Of a DNA stretch of 64,000 nt, positions 8,805-17,274 are shown one piece after another. The stretch is from Saccharopolyspora elongata (GTDB lineage: Bacteria; Actinomycetota; Actinomycetes; Mycobacteriales; Pseudonocardiaceae). Location: NCBI RefSeq assembly GCF_004348985.1, contig NZ_SMKW01000016.1, forward strand, positions 82,036-146,035. Direction: 5' to 3'. The notes beneath the pieces are model-generated. The model made no database searches, was not told the origin of the DNA, and saw only the letters and a list, made by a program, of their open reading frames with translations. Within the stretch, counting starts at the first letter, position 1. The number at the start of each line of letters is the position of its first letter. The position numbers were made by a program, and so were the translations under genes.

Positions 8805-9323
8805 GTGGCAGGCGAGAATCCACTGGTCGGCTTGATCATGGGCAGCGACTCCGACTGGCCGGTGATGCAGGCCGCGGCCGACGCGCTCACCGAGTTCGAC
8901 GTGCCGTTCGAGGCCGGCGTCTACTCCGCGCACCGCACGCCGCAGCGGATGCTCGACTACGCCCGCACCGCGGCCGACCGCGGCATCCGGGTGATCATCG
9001 CCGGGGCGGGCGGCGCGGCGCACCTGCCGGGCATGGTCGCCTCGGCGACGGTGCTGCCGGTGATCGGCGTCCCGGTGCCCCTGAAGTACCTCGACGGCAT
9101 GGACTCGCTGCTGTCGATCGTGCAGATGCCGGCCGGCGTGCCGGTGGCGACGGTGTCGGTGGGCGGGGCGCGCAACGCGGGCCTGCTCGCGGTCCGGACG
9201 CTGGCGGCGGACTCCGGCGAGCTGGGCGCCCGGCTGCGCGCGGACATGGCCAAGTTCCAGGCGGACCTGGAGACGATGGTCCTCGGCAAGCACGATGCCC
9301 TCCAGCAGAAGGCCCACGGCTGA
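8805..9323 (+). CDS. purE: N5-carboxyaminoimidazole ribonucleotide mutase
   Basis: PurE converts N5-CAIR to CAIR, the step after PurK. The 172-residue class I protein shows [10 protein letters not shown] (about residues 14-23), the catalytic YSAHRTP (about 45-51) and the [11 protein letters not shown] loop (about 67-77). It starts with GTG at 8805, preceded by GAAGCGAGAGG, a moderate ribosome-binding site. It is cotranscribed with purK. A long imperfect hairpin follows before the convergent thioesterase gene. Confidence 0.97.
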   Translation: MAGENPLVGLIMGSDSDWPVMQAAADALTEFDVPFEAGVYSAHRTPQRMLDYARTAADRGIRVIIAGAGGAAHLPGMVASATVLPVIGVPVPLKYLDGMDSLLSIVQMPAGVPVATVSVGGARNAGLLAVRTLAADSGELGARLRADMAKFQADLETMVLGKHDALQQKAHG

Positions 9324-9344
9324 CCTCACGCCCACCCGGGGTCT

Positions 9345-9392
9345 CCGCAATTTCAATGGAAATCGGACCTTCGATTTCAATGGAAATTGCGG
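9345..9392. terminator. Imperfect 21-base-pair hairpin between convergent genes
   Basis: Arms 9345-9365 and 9372-9392 pair over 21 positions with two mismatches around a GACCTT loop. Each arm also contains ATTTCAATGGAAAT in direct orientation. The location between purE and the convergent thioesterase gene suggests bidirectional termination. Confidence 0.6.
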
Positions 9393-9428
9393 ACCACGGC
9401 CCGCTCCCTGGCGGCCGGGCCGTGATGG

Positions 9429-10211
9429 TCAACCGAGTTGGTTGACCATCACCGCCTCGTGGGCGTTGCCGATCGGGCCGCGCTCGTCGTACAGGCGGGC
9501 GCTGGCCACGCCGATGCCGGTGGGCTGCACGTCCCGCCGGATCTCCATGCCGAGCCATTCGCCTTCGAACGGCCGGTGCAGGTAGAGCGTGATGTCGGTG
9601 TTGATCCACGGCCCGAAGATCGGCCCGATCGGGCTGGCCGCGCTGATGCAGTCGACGAGCACCGCGACGTGACCGAGCGGGCTCAGCGGCTCGCCGGGCA
9701 GCAGCGGTAGCGGCATCCGCATCCACGCCCGGCTGGTGCCGGTCGCGCTCTGGTCCGCGACCCACCGCACCTGCACCACGTCGTGCACGCCCCAGCGCAG
9801 GCCGAGTTCCGGCGGCAGCAGGTGACCGCCGGCGATCCCGTCCGGGCCGGGGAAGGGCACCGCCTCGTCGGGTTCCGGTCCGTCCACATCGGAATGGCGC
9901 AGCAGCTGGGCGGTGGCGTGCGCGACGTCCTTGTCGCCGGCGGTGAGGGTCGCCTCGACGACGTGCAGCCGCTTTCCGGTCCGAAGTGGACGAACGGAGG
10001 CGGCGAGCGGGGTGCGGGGCACCGGCCGCATCAGGTCGACGGTGAGCCGGGCGACGAACAAGTCGGGGTCGTCGGTGTGCCGCTCGACGGCGCGAGCGAG
10101 CAGCCCGGCGATCGGGCCGCCGCCGGTCAGCTCGCCCCACGGGTTGCCCGCCGCTTCGCTGGGGACGAACAGCTCGCCGTCGGGGTGGAAAAGGGCCTGG
10201 TTGTCGCGCAT
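9429..10211 (-). CDS. Acyl-CoA thioesterase-like double-hotdog protein
   Basis: This is a 260-residue protein of the TesB-like/4HBT_3 type found widely in actinobacteria. The first half has an ELTGGGPIAGLLARAVE helix region at about residues 26-42. The second half has the strand pattern NTDITLYLHRPFEGEWLGME near 205-224 and ends with IGNAHEAVMVNQLG. Such proteins hydrolyse acyl-CoAs or related thioesters in the cytosol; the substrate is unknown. It begins with ATG at 10211 and is convergent with purE. A GTCCGAAGTGGAC motif lies inside it at 9979. Confidence 0.75.
   Translation of the reverse strand: MRDNQALFHPDGELFVPSEAAGNPWGELTGGGPIAGLLARAVERHTDDPDLFVARLTVDLMRPVPRTPLAASVRPLRTGKRLHVVEATLTAGDKDVAHATAQLLRHSDVDGPEPDEAVPFPGPDGIAGGHLLPPELGLRWGVHDVVQVRWVADQSATGTSRAWMRMPLPLLPGEPLSPLGHVAVLVDCISAASPIGPIFGPWINTDITLYLHRPFEGEWLGMEIRRDVQPTGIGVASARLYDERGPIGNAHEAVMVNQLG
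9979..9991 (+). repeat. 13-mer GTCCGAWGTGGAC, site 1
   Basis: GTCCGAAGTGGAC lies inside the thioesterase gene, where the complementary strand reads CGT CCA CTT CGG AC and encodes Arg-Pro-Leu-Arg-Thr. CGT, CCA and CTT are unusual codons in this GC-rich genome. Three further exact matches to GTCCGAWGTGGAC occur in the window. Confidence 0.5.
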
Positions 10212-10338
10212 TCCCCGATGTTACCCGTCGGTAGCAACGCGGTGGTACTGGTCGTTTGCCAGTTTTCTGGCGAGTTGTCGCGGAATGGTTCCACGTTGCG
10301 GGATGCGTGTGAGCATCTTCTCGACGGGGATGGTTGTT

Positions 10339-10355
10339 TGAAGCTTCATGTACAT
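10339..10355. promoter_or_regulatory. Two adjoining palindromes upstream of doxX
   Basis: TGAAGCTTCA (10339-10348) overlaps ATGTACAT (10348-10355), about 40-55 bases before the doxX start in an AT-richer patch. This is a possible operator for a dimeric regulator. No cognate regulator is adjacent. Confidence 0.3.
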
Positions 10356-10395
10356 TTGGTGACGCCGCCAGATACCGACCTTGAAAGGTTCCCCC

Positions 10396-10821
10396 ATGCA
10401 GCACAGCCTTCGTGACGTGACGATCCTGGTCGCGCGCCTCGTCGTGGGCGCGACGTTCCTCGCGCACGCCTACCAGAAGTGGGTGCTCTACGGAATTGAC
10501 AACGTCGTCGCTTCGTTCGGCAAGATGGGCCTGCCCGCGGTCGCGGCGTGGTTCACCGCGCTGGTCGAGCTGCTCGGTGGCCTGGGGCTGATCCTGGGTG
10601 TGCTGATGCCGGTCGCCGGCACCCTGCTCGCGGCGGTCATGGTGGGTGCGCTGTTCACGGCGCACCTCAGCGGCGGGTTCTTCCTGTCGGACGGCGGCTT
10701 CGAGTACGTGCTGGTGCTCGCGGCGGCCAGCCTCGCGCTCGGCTTCAGCGGCTCGCGCTTCACGCTCACCGGCCTGTTCACCGGCAAGTCGGCGGCCGGC
10801 CGCGAGAAGGCCGCGGCCTGA
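10396..10821 (+). CDS. DoxX-family membrane protein
   Basis: This is a 141-residue four-helix membrane protein. The N-terminal LVARLVVGATFLAHAYQKW and FGKMGLPAVAAWFTALVELLGGLGLILG are typical of DoxX-like proteins, which occur with thiol and oxidative-stress functions in actinobacteria. The ATG at 10396 has GAAAGG seven bases upstream, better than the TTG at 10381. It stands alone, with a possible operator upstream and a strong hairpin directly downstream. Its biochemical role is not established for the family. Confidence 0.8.
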   Translation: MQHSLRDVTILVARLVVGATFLAHAYQKWVLYGIDNVVASFGKMGLPAVAAWFTALVELLGGLGLILGVLMPVAGTLLAAVMVGALFTAHLSGGFFLSDGGFEYVLVLAAASLALGFSGSRFTLTGLFTGKSAAGREKAAA

Positions 10822-10829
10822 TCAAGCCG

Positions 10830-10866
10830 AAGGGCGCCTCCGGCCATCGCGGCCGGAGGCGCCCTT
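10830..10866 (+). terminator. Strong hairpin terminator after doxX
   Basis: Arms 10830-10845 and 10851-10866 pair perfectly over 16 bases (AAGGGCGCCTCCGGCC) around an ATCGC loop, nine bases after the stop codon. The trailing T-tract is weak, as is usual in actinobacteria. Confidence 0.85.
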
Positions 10867-10964
10867 CGTCGTTGGTCATACATAAGCCGGGGATCCCGGA
10901 GTCCAGGCGGCGTCTGAGGTTCCGCTGCCGGCACCGCAATGCAGAACGAGTTTGGAACCCGTCT

Positions 10965-11675
10965 CTAGGTCAGGTCGACGGTGATGCGCTCGTCGGCGCG
11001 GCGCTGCTCCAGCTTCTGCGGGTCGGGATTGGTGCAGTGCACCAGGGACGCCCGCGCGGACAGCACGGTGAGCAAGCCGTCCACGACACCGCCCGGCAAA
11101 TGCCATTCCAATGTGGACAGAACGCGGTCGTCGCGGCCGATGTGCAGGGCATCGGCGCGCAGCCGGGCCTCGGCCAGCAGGTCCTCAACCGACAGGTCCA
11201 GCAGCGCCGGGTCGTCGCCGCCGACCGGCGAGAGCGGGCTGAAGTCGTCGCCGTGCACGCGGATGTCCGACACGTAGTCGGCGACGCCGCCCGGCAGGCC
11301 GCGCACCGGCGCGCCGAGCGCGTCCAGGCCCACGGCGGCGATGGTGTGCGCGCCCTTGCCGCTGTCCAGGTCGGATGCCGGGACGAAAGCCACCTCGGCG
11401 CCCTGCGGGTCGTCGGTGATGTGCGCCCCGCACCACCAGGCGCCCAGCAGCACCCCGACGGTCTGCCAGTGCGCGGGCAGCGCCACCAGCACCGGCGCGC
11501 CCGGCTCGAGGTCGAGCTCGTCGACCAGCCAGTTCGCCGTCTTCGCCGCCCAGTTCGCGGTGGTCGCGCGGGACAGCTCGATGCGCGCCCCGGTGGCGTC
11601 GTCGTAGTGCGTGATCAGCGGTTTCGGAGCTCCGCCGGCCAGCAGCGGACCGAGCAGTGCCTGGGTAACGCTCAT
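10965..11675 (-). CDS. TIGR03089 family protein
   Basis: This 236-residue protein matches the actinobacterial TIGR03089 family, which resembles the N-terminal lobe of acyl-adenylate-forming enzymes but lacks the ATP-binding P-loop and catalytic core. Recognisable parts are THYDDATGARIELS near residue 22, NWAAKTANWLVDEL, and AGAPVLVALPAHWQT-like sequence near 60-73. The same neighbour pair, with an LCP ligase gene, occurs at Rv3267-Rv3268 in M. tuberculosis, so the position is conserved. The function is unknown. ATG start at 11675. Confidence 0.75.
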   Translation of the reverse strand: MSVTQALLGPLLAGGAPKPLITHYDDATGARIELSRATTANWAAKTANWLVDELDLEPGAPVLVALPAHWQTVGVLLGAWWCGAHITDDPQGAEVAFVPASDLDSGKGAHTIAAVGLDALGAPVRGLPGGVADYVSDIRVHGDDFSPLSPVGGDDPALLDLSVEDLLAEARLRADALHIGRDDRVLSTLEWHLPGGVVDGLLTVLSARASLVHCTNPDPQKLEQRRADERITVDLT

Positions 11676-11702
11676 GCCGCGAGCCTAAGGGGTGGTTGCA
11701 CT

Positions 11703-11743
11703 CGTTTTGCGTAGCGGTGCGGGTGGCGGCCCCCCTGCGGGAA
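11703..11743 (+). repeat. GC-rich dispersed repeat, copy 2
   Basis: CGTTTTGCGTAGCGGTGCGG and the following GTGGCGGCCCCC repeat the element at 7223-7263, in the same orientation. It lies about 30 bases upstream of the TIGR03089 gene. It may be a relic of a small mobile or regulatory element. Confidence 0.55.
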
Positions 11744-11921
11744 TTACGGCCCCCGATTCGTGCACGACGGAAGCGATGTCGCCACCAGCTTCCGGCGGAG
11801 CCCGTCGCCGCCATCTGTCAGAACGACCAGTCCCACCGCTCCAGGCACGGGGCCGTGCTGCTCGCAGCGGCTGATTTCGCGCGAAATCGCCACCACGCAT
11901 CGCGTTCTAAGTGGCCCGAGG

Positions 11922-13103
11922 TCAGTTGACGCAGGGGATCCCGCCGTCGGAGGTGATCGGCTGCTGGGCGTGCGCGGTGCCGTCCAGGCGCAGCCGCGCC
12001 GCCGGCGCCAGGCGCGGCGGGTCCGGGTTGGTCAGCCTCTCGAAGAAGCCCTGCGCCGCCGCCGGATCCACGTTGATGATGTACTGCCCGCGGTCGTCGC
12101 GGGCGCCAGAGTCGGAGACCGGCAGCGTCACGAACGTGACCCGCCCGGCGGCCAGTTCCTGCATCTGCTGCACGAAACCCAGCGGGTCCCAGCCCTCGTC
12201 GAGCACCACCGCGCGGCGGGTCGCCTGCACCAGGTCGTTGATCATCCCCGGGTCGGTGAGGGTACCGGTGGACAGCACCTTGTTCGCCAGCCCGGCCATG
12301 AACACCTGCTGGCGCACGATCCGGTCCAGGTCGCCGCGCGGCAGGCCGTGCCGCTGCCGGACGAACGCCAGCGCGTCGCCGCCGCTGATGGTGTGCCGCC
12401 CGGCGGCGAAATCGGCGCCGGAGTCCTTGTCGCTGGTGGCCTGCTGGAGGCAGACATCGACGCCGCCGACGGCCTCGGTGAGCTCGAAGAACCCGACCAG
12501 GTTGAGCTCCGCGTAGTGGTCGATGCGCACCCCGGTGAGGCTCTGCACGGTCTGCACCAGCGCGCGCTGCCCGGCGAGCCGCGCGGCGTGCTCGATCTCC
12601 GACTCCGGCATGCCGTCGCCCCGCAGCTTGTCCGCGGTAACGCTCTTCGTCAGCCCGTAGACGGCGTTGATCTTCTCGGGCCGGCCGCCCGGCACGTCGG
12701 TGTAGGTGTCGCGCGGGATGGAAACCGCGGTCGGCTGCGCGGTGTTGTGCGGGATCCGGATCACCACGAGGCTGTCGGTGTTCAGGCCGCCGACGGCCTC
12801 GGTGCGCAGCTGCTTCAGCACGCTTTCCGGAAGCGGATTGCCCTGCGCGTCGGTGCGGCTGTCGCTACCGACCAGCAGCACGTCCGTCGCGCCGTCGTCA
12901 GCGGGCGGTCCCGGCGGCGCGTCCGCGAGCACCTTGGCGGAGCTGACATCGCTGAGCCGGTCCACCACGATCCAGCCGATGGCGGTGAGGGCAAGCACGA
13001 CGGCCGAGACCAGCGCGAGGAGGCTGCGCCCGGCGATGCGGATCCCGGCCCGCTGCGGGCCGACCGACTCCGCCGCCTCCGGTTCCCGTTCCGGTTCGCC
13101 CAC
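11922..13103 (-). CDS. LytR-CpsA-Psr (LCP) family wall-polymer ligase
   Basis: LCP proteins transfer lipid-linked wall polysaccharides onto peptidoglycan (arabinogalactan in mycobacteria), outside the membrane. This 393-residue protein has a cytoplasmic tail, a transmembrane helix at about residues 27-48 and an LCP domain at about 70-260. Diagnostic residues are visible: DVLLVGSDSR, NTDSLVVIRIPH, SIPRDTYTDVPG and AFVRQRHGLPRGDLDRIVRQQ. The N-terminal TM and lack of a C-terminal LytR_C domain distinguish it from its neighbour. It corresponds in position to Rv3267. It is one of two tandem paralogs transcribed in the same direction. Confidence 0.9.
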   Translation of the reverse strand: MGEPEREPEAAESVGPQRAGIRIAGRSLLALVSAVVLALTAIGWIVVDRLSDVSSAKVLADAPPGPPADDGATDVLLVGSDSRTDAQGNPLPESVLKQLRTEAVGGLNTDSLVVIRIPHNTAQPTAVSIPRDTYTDVPGGRPEKINAVYGLTKSVTADKLRGDGMPESEIEHAARLAGQRALVQTVQSLTGVRIDHYAELNLVGFFELTEAVGGVDVCLQQATSDKDSGADFAAGRHTISGGDALAFVRQRHGLPRGDLDRIVRQQVFMAGLANKVLSTGTLTDPGMINDLVQATRRAVVLDEGWDPLGFVQQMQELAAGRVTFVTLPVSDSGARDDRGQYIINVDPAAAQGFFERLTNPDPPRLAPAARLRLDGTAHAQQPITSDGGIPCVN

Positions 13104-13223
13104 GTCGTTCCCCCAACCGTTGCGTGCCGACGACCAAGGTTAACCGCCAGGGGAACCCGTGAGCGGCAGCCCGGCGATTAACCTCGTAGGTGAGACGCGC
13201 TCAACTCGCCGACGTGACGCCGG

Positions 13224-14942
13224 TCATCGAATGCAGGGCACGCCGTCCGCGGTGATCGCGGGCATGTCGTCGGTCTCCGGCTGAGCCAGGAGAGGGCCCG
13301 CCTGGCGCAGACCGTCGAGCTGGACGGTCTGGGCAGAAGCGAAGTTCTGCGTGCCCGGACCCTTGTAGTCCTTGCCCAGGTAGACCTCGACGCTGCCGGA
13401 CTCGACGCTGGATCGCACCTCCGTCGGCACGCCGCCGAGGGAGTCTGACACCTGCTTCGCGGCGGCCTCCTCGCCGGTCGCGTAGTAGATGACCGAGCGG
13501 TCCATGGTGTCGGCGTTGGAGCTGCCGCCGGCCTTGAAACCCTGCCCGGAGATCTCTTCGAGCACCCGCGCGGCCAGCCCGCTGACCCCGGAGGCGTTGT
13601 AGACGCTGACCGAGGTCGCGGCCCGGGCCTGCATCGCGACCTGCTTCTGCTGCCGTTCGGTCGGCGACAGCAGCAGATCCGCGGCGAACTGCCGGACCTC
13701 CGGGATCTTGATCGTGACGTCTTCCGAGCCGGACGAGCCGACGAGGTGCACCGGTGCGGTGAAGAACTGCACGTTCCCGCCCGCGATGCCCTGTATCTGC
13801 TGGGCGAAGCCGAGCACGTCGTTGGCCAGCGCGGGGTCGAGGATGACCGACTTCTGGATGGCGTTGACCAGTTCGGTCAGCTTCGCCGGGTTGGTCAGCG
13901 TGCCGGTGGACATGACCTTGCGGGCCAGCGCGGACACGAAGACCTGCTGGCGCCTGCCGCGGTCGAGCTCGTTGATCAGGCCCTTCCGCTGGCGGACGAA
14001 GGCCAGCGCGTCGGCGCCCTGGATCGTCTGCACGCCCTTGTGGAAGTTCGCGCCGGAGTCCTTGTCCTTGGTGTCTTCGAGCAGGCAGACCTCGACGCCG
14101 CCGATGGCGTTGGTGACGTCGTAGAAGCCGAGCAGGTTGACCTCGGCGTAGTGGTCGATGCTGACGCCGGTGACGTCCTCGATGGTCTTCAGCAGCAGCT
14201 GCTTGCCGGCCAGCCGGGACTTCTCCTCCAGCTCCTTCGGGTCGGTGACGCCGTCCTTCCTCAGCTTCGCCATCTCGGCGTGCTTGCCGCGGTTCATCGT
14301 CTCGGTGAGCTTGGTCTTGCCCTCCCCGAGACCGACGTCGACGAGGGTGTCGCGGGGGAAGGAGATCGCGCTGGCGCTCTGCCCGCCGTTGGGGATGCGG
14401 ACCAGGATCATCGCGTCGGTGAGGTCACCGCCGTCGTAGCTGGTGCGCAGCTCGCGAAGCACGTTGTCGGGCAGCGGATTGCCGAAGGCGTCGTTGCGGC
14501 TGTCGTTGCCGATCAGCAGGATGTCGGTGGCGCCGTCCGGGGCGCTCAAGCCCTTGCCGATGACGTCGGCGGTGGAGGTGCCGCCGGCCCCGGGCCGGAA
14601 CATGGCCCAGCCGAACCCGGTGGTGCTCAGCACCAGCACGGACAGCAGCGCGAACAGCGCCCGGCCGAAGTTCCGCGCGCCCCGGCGGTTGCGCCGCCGC
14701 TGCCAGACGTCGCCTTCCGGGGGGACCTCCGCGTTACCCGAACGGGGGGTCGAGCGGCGCCGGGCGTCACTCTGCGCTGGCCTGCGGCCGGGGCCGCCGG
14801 GCGACGGGGCAGCGCCACCGCGCCGCCCGCCCGACGGGGTGCCGCCGGACGCCGGCCGGCCCTGTCCGCCGGGGCCGCGGGGCGGCACGGATCTACCGGG
14901 CTGACCCTGCGGGCCACCTGGCCACCTCGGCCGGTCCTCCAC
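13224..14942 (-). CDS. LCP family ligase with C-terminal LytR_C domain
   Basis: This 572-residue paralog has a long Gly/Pro/Arg-rich cytoplasmic tail (residues 1-115), a transmembrane helix at about 118-140 and an LCP domain at about 165-360 with DILLIGNDSR, ISFPRDTLVDVG and AFVRQRKGLINELDRGRRQQ. A LytR_C domain at about 435-540 includes SVYNASGVSGLAARVLEEI. The conserved Arg/Asp set for pyrophosphate binding is present, so activity is expected. It probably has its own promoter in the divergent region shared with rmlB. The disordered tail is a possible target for phosphorylation or protein contacts, which is inference. Confidence 0.9.
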   Translation of the reverse strand: MEDRPRWPGGPQGQPGRSVPPRGPGGQGRPASGGTPSGGRRGGAAPSPGGPGRRPAQSDARRRSTPRSGNAEVPPEGDVWQRRRNRRGARNFGRALFALLSVLVLSTTGFGWAMFRPGAGGTSTADVIGKGLSAPDGATDILLIGNDSRNDAFGNPLPDNVLRELRTSYDGGDLTDAMILVRIPNGGQSASAISFPRDTLVDVGLGEGKTKLTETMNRGKHAEMAKLRKDGVTDPKELEEKSRLAGKQLLLKTIEDVTGVSIDHYAEVNLLGFYDVTNAIGGVEVCLLEDTKDKDSGANFHKGVQTIQGADALAFVRQRKGLINELDRGRRQQVFVSALARKVMSTGTLTNPAKLTELVNAIQKSVILDPALANDVLGFAQQIQGIAGGNVQFFTAPVHLVGSSGSEDVTIKIPEVRQFAADLLLSPTERQQKQVAMQARAATSVSVYNASGVSGLAARVLEEISGQGFKAGGSSNADTMDRSVIYYATGEEAAAKQVSDSLGGVPTEVRSSVESGSVEVYLGKDYKGPGTQNFASAQTVQLDGLRQAGPLLAQPETDDMPAITADGVPCIR

Positions 14943-15107
14943 GCCGAATCCTCCTTGGCCTGTCGGTGAGCGTTACACCTTGGCGAAGTGATTTTGCTCG
15001 TGTTCCGGTTGCAGGCTAGCGGTGAACCTGGGGCGGGTGGGCAGGTCCCAGTAACAGGGGTGACATCACTCATAAGGGTTAGGTGTCTTTGTGACGCTGA
15101 GTAACGC

Positions 15108-15135
15108 GGGAACCTGCCTCGTAGCGCGCCGTGTC
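15108..15135 (+). promoter_or_regulatory. ECF-type promoter candidate upstream of rmlB
   Basis: GGGAAC at 15108-15113, a 16-base spacer and CGTGTC at 15130-15135 resemble the GGAAC-N16/17-CGTC pattern used by envelope-stress ECF sigma factors. Transcription would begin near 15142, about 55 bases before the rmlB start. Confidence 0.4.
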
Positions 15136-15196
15136 ATGCCAGACTGCGGACGCGGGCCCGCTGCGGGCCGCGGTAAACCCGGCGAGGAAGGGCGCA

Positions 15197-16186
15197 ATGC
15201 GGATTCTGGTCACCGGTGGGGCCGGCTTCATCGGCTCGCACTACGTTCGGCAGCTCCTCAACGGCGCGTATCCCGCGTTCTCCGATGCCGATGTGATCGT
15301 GCTCGACAAACTCACCTACGCGGGCAACGAGGCGAACCTGGCGCCGGTCGCGGACAACCCGCGGCTGAAGTTCGTCCGTGGCGACATCTGCGACCGCGAG
15401 CTGGTCGGTGGCCTGATCACCGACGTGGACGTGGTCGTGCACTTCGCCGCCGAAACCCACGTGGACCGGTCGATCACCGGCTCGGACGCCTTCGTGCTCA
15501 CCAACGTCGTCGGCACGAACGTGCTGCTGCAGGCCGCGCTCGACGCCGGTGTCGGCAAGTTCGTGCACGTGTCCACCGACGAGGTCTACGGCTCCATCGA
15601 CGAAGGCTCCTGGCCCGAGGACCACGCACTGGAGCCGAATTCGCCGTACTCGGCGGCGAAGGCGGGCTCGGACCTGCTGGCCCGCGCCTACCACCGCACG
15701 CACGGCCTGCCGGTGTGCATCACCCGCTGCTCCAACAACTACGGGCCCTACCAGTTCCCGGAGAAGGTGCTGCCGCTGTTCATCACGAACCTGATGGACG
15801 GCGCCCAGGTGCCGCTCTACGGCGACGGGCTCAACGTGCGCGACTGGCTGCACGTCGGCGACCACTGCCGGGGAATCCAGCTGGTGGCCGAATCCGGGCG
15901 GCCTGGCGAGATCTACAACATCGGCGGCGGCACCGAGCTGACCAACAAGGAGCTGACCGAGCGGCTGCTGGCCGAACTCGGCGTGGACTGGTCGATGGTG
16001 CGGCCGGTGGCGGACCGCAAGGGCCACGACCGCCGCTACTCGGTGGACCACGGCAAGATCGTGCAGGAACTGGGGTACCGGCCGCAGGTCGACTTCGAGA
16101 CCGGGCTGCGCGAGACGATTCGCTGGTACCAGGAGAACCGCGACTGGTGGGAGCCGCTGAAGGCCCGCGCGGAGGCGGCGAAGTGA
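15197..16186 (+). CDS. rmlB: dTDP-glucose 4,6-dehydratase
   Basis: RmlB converts dTDP-glucose to dTDP-4-keto-6-deoxyglucose, the second step of dTDP-L-rhamnose synthesis in the cytosol. The 329-residue short-chain dehydrogenase shows the NAD-binding TGGAGFIGSH at the N terminus, HFAAETHVDRS at about residues 80-90, the catalytic YSAAKAGSDLL at about 149-159 and RCSNNYGPYQFPEK near 176-189. ATG at 15197 is set by GAGGAAG six bases upstream. It overlaps rmlD by four bases, so the pair is translationally coupled. The closest RmlA and RmlC partners are not in the window. Confidence 0.96.
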   Translation: MRILVTGGAGFIGSHYVRQLLNGAYPAFSDADVIVLDKLTYAGNEANLAPVADNPRLKFVRGDICDRELVGGLITDVDVVVHFAAETHVDRSITGSDAFVLTNVVGTNVLLQAALDAGVGKFVHVSTDEVYGSIDEGSWPEDHALEPNSPYSAAKAGSDLLARAYHRTHGLPVCITRCSNNYGPYQFPEKVLPLFITNLMDGAQVPLYGDGLNVRDWLHVGDHCRGIQLVAESGRPGEIYNIGGGTELTNKELTERLLAELGVDWSMVRPVADRKGHDRRYSVDHGKIVQELGYRPQVDFETGLRETIRWYQENRDWWEPLKARAEAAK

Positions 16187-17100
16187 GCCGCCTCGCCGTG
16201 CTGGTCCCGGGCGGCCGCGGCCAGCTCGGCTCGGAGCTGGCCCGCATCCTCGCCGCGCGGTCCGGCGCGCTGGTGCACGCGCCCGGCTCCAAGGAACTGG
16301 ACATCACCGACGCCGAGGAGGTCGCCGACGCGGTGGGTTCGTTCGCGGAGGCGGCGAAGGACGCCGAGCTGGAACCGGTGGTGATCAACGCCGCGGCCTA
16401 CACGGGAGTGGACGCGGCGGAGTCCGATCCGGATCGCGCGGCCCGGATCAACGCCGAAGGCGCCGCCGACCTGGCGAAGGCCTGCCGGAGCAGCGGCCTG
16501 CCGCTGCTGCACGTGTCGACGGATTACGTGTTCCCGGGCGACGGGACCCGGCCGTACGAGCCGACGGACCCGACCGGGCCGCGCTCGGTGTACGGGCGCA
16601 CGAAGCTCGAAGGCGAGCAGGCGGTGCTGGAATCCGGCGCGCGGGCCTGGGTGGTGCGCACCGCGTGGGTGTACGGAGCGCGCGGCGGGAACTTCGTGAA
16701 GACGATGATCCGCCTGTCCGGCGAGCGGGACTCGCTGTCCGTTGTGGACGATCAGATCGGCTCGCCGACCTGGGCGGCGGACCTGGCGAACGGCCTGCTG
16801 GAACTGGCCGGGCAGGTCGCCGAGCGCCGGGACCCGAAGCAGAAGGTGTTGCACTGCACCAATTCGGGCCAGGCGAGCTGGTTCGAGTTCGCCCGGGCGA
16901 TCTTCGCGGAACTGGGCGCGGACGAGAACCGGGTGAACCCGTGCACGACGGCGGACTACCCGCTCCCGGCACCCCGGCCGGCCTACTCGGTCCTGTCCGA
17001 CGCGGCCTGGCGCGAAGCGGGCCTGACCCCGATGCGCCCCTGGCGAGAAGCCCTGGCGGCGGCCTTCGAAGCGGACGGCGAAGCCCTCAGGGGAAGGTGA
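16183..17100 (+). CDS. rmlD: dTDP-4-dehydrorhamnose reductase
   Basis: RmlD reduces dTDP-4-dehydrorhamnose to dTDP-L-rhamnose, the donor for the rhamnosyl linker of actinobacterial walls. The 305-residue protein shows VPGGRGQLGSELARIL, the INAAAYTGVDAAESD signature near residue 70, the STDYVFPGDG segment and the catalytic YGRTKLEGEQ near 131-140. It starts with GTG at 16183 inside the rmlB stop (GTGA). A seven-base-pair inverted repeat (17140-17146 with 17158-17164) follows and could serve as its terminator. Confidence 0.95.
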   Translation: MSRLAVLVPGGRGQLGSELARILAARSGALVHAPGSKELDITDAEEVADAVGSFAEAAKDAELEPVVINAAAYTGVDAAESDPDRAARINAEGAADLAKACRSSGLPLLHVSTDYVFPGDGTRPYEPTDPTGPRSVYGRTKLEGEQAVLESGARAWVVRTAWVYGARGGNFVKTMIRLSGERDSLSVVDDQIGSPTWAADLANGLLELAGQVAERRDPKQKVLHCTNSGQASWFEFARAIFAELGADENRVNPCTTADYPLPAPRPAYSVLSDAAWREAGLTPMRPWREALAAAFEADGEALRGR

Positions 17101-17177
17101 CGAAGTCGCCTGACCCGGTGAAGCCGACCGCGAAAGGCCGTGCCAGGGGCATATCCGCTGGCACGGGATCGGGATGT

Positions 17178-17268
17178 CGGGCATAATGACTACTGCCGAG
17201 CCCCGTGGGGGCGAGGAAGGAAGGCCAGGTGACCCGGGGTATTACTGGGAGCCTGGCCTGACGTCTTT
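17178..17268 (+). ncRNA. Structured repeat A beside the DUF3800-like gene (candidate RNA)
   Basis: This copy contains a GCCCC-GTG-GGGGC hairpin (17200-17212), a conserved GGAAGGAAGG linker and an outer stem AGGCCAGG/CCTGGCCT (17222-17229 with 17252-17259) enclosing an inner stem CCCGG/CTGGG. A second copy lies 789 bases away at 17968-18058, with one compensatory pair change and one consistent wobble change. Wobble pairs favour a transcript from the + strand. The Rfam-type 'DUF3800' RNA motifs are known to sit near DUF3800 genes; membership of one of those motifs is inferred, not tested. Confidence 0.5.
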
Positions 17269-17274
17269 CTAGCT

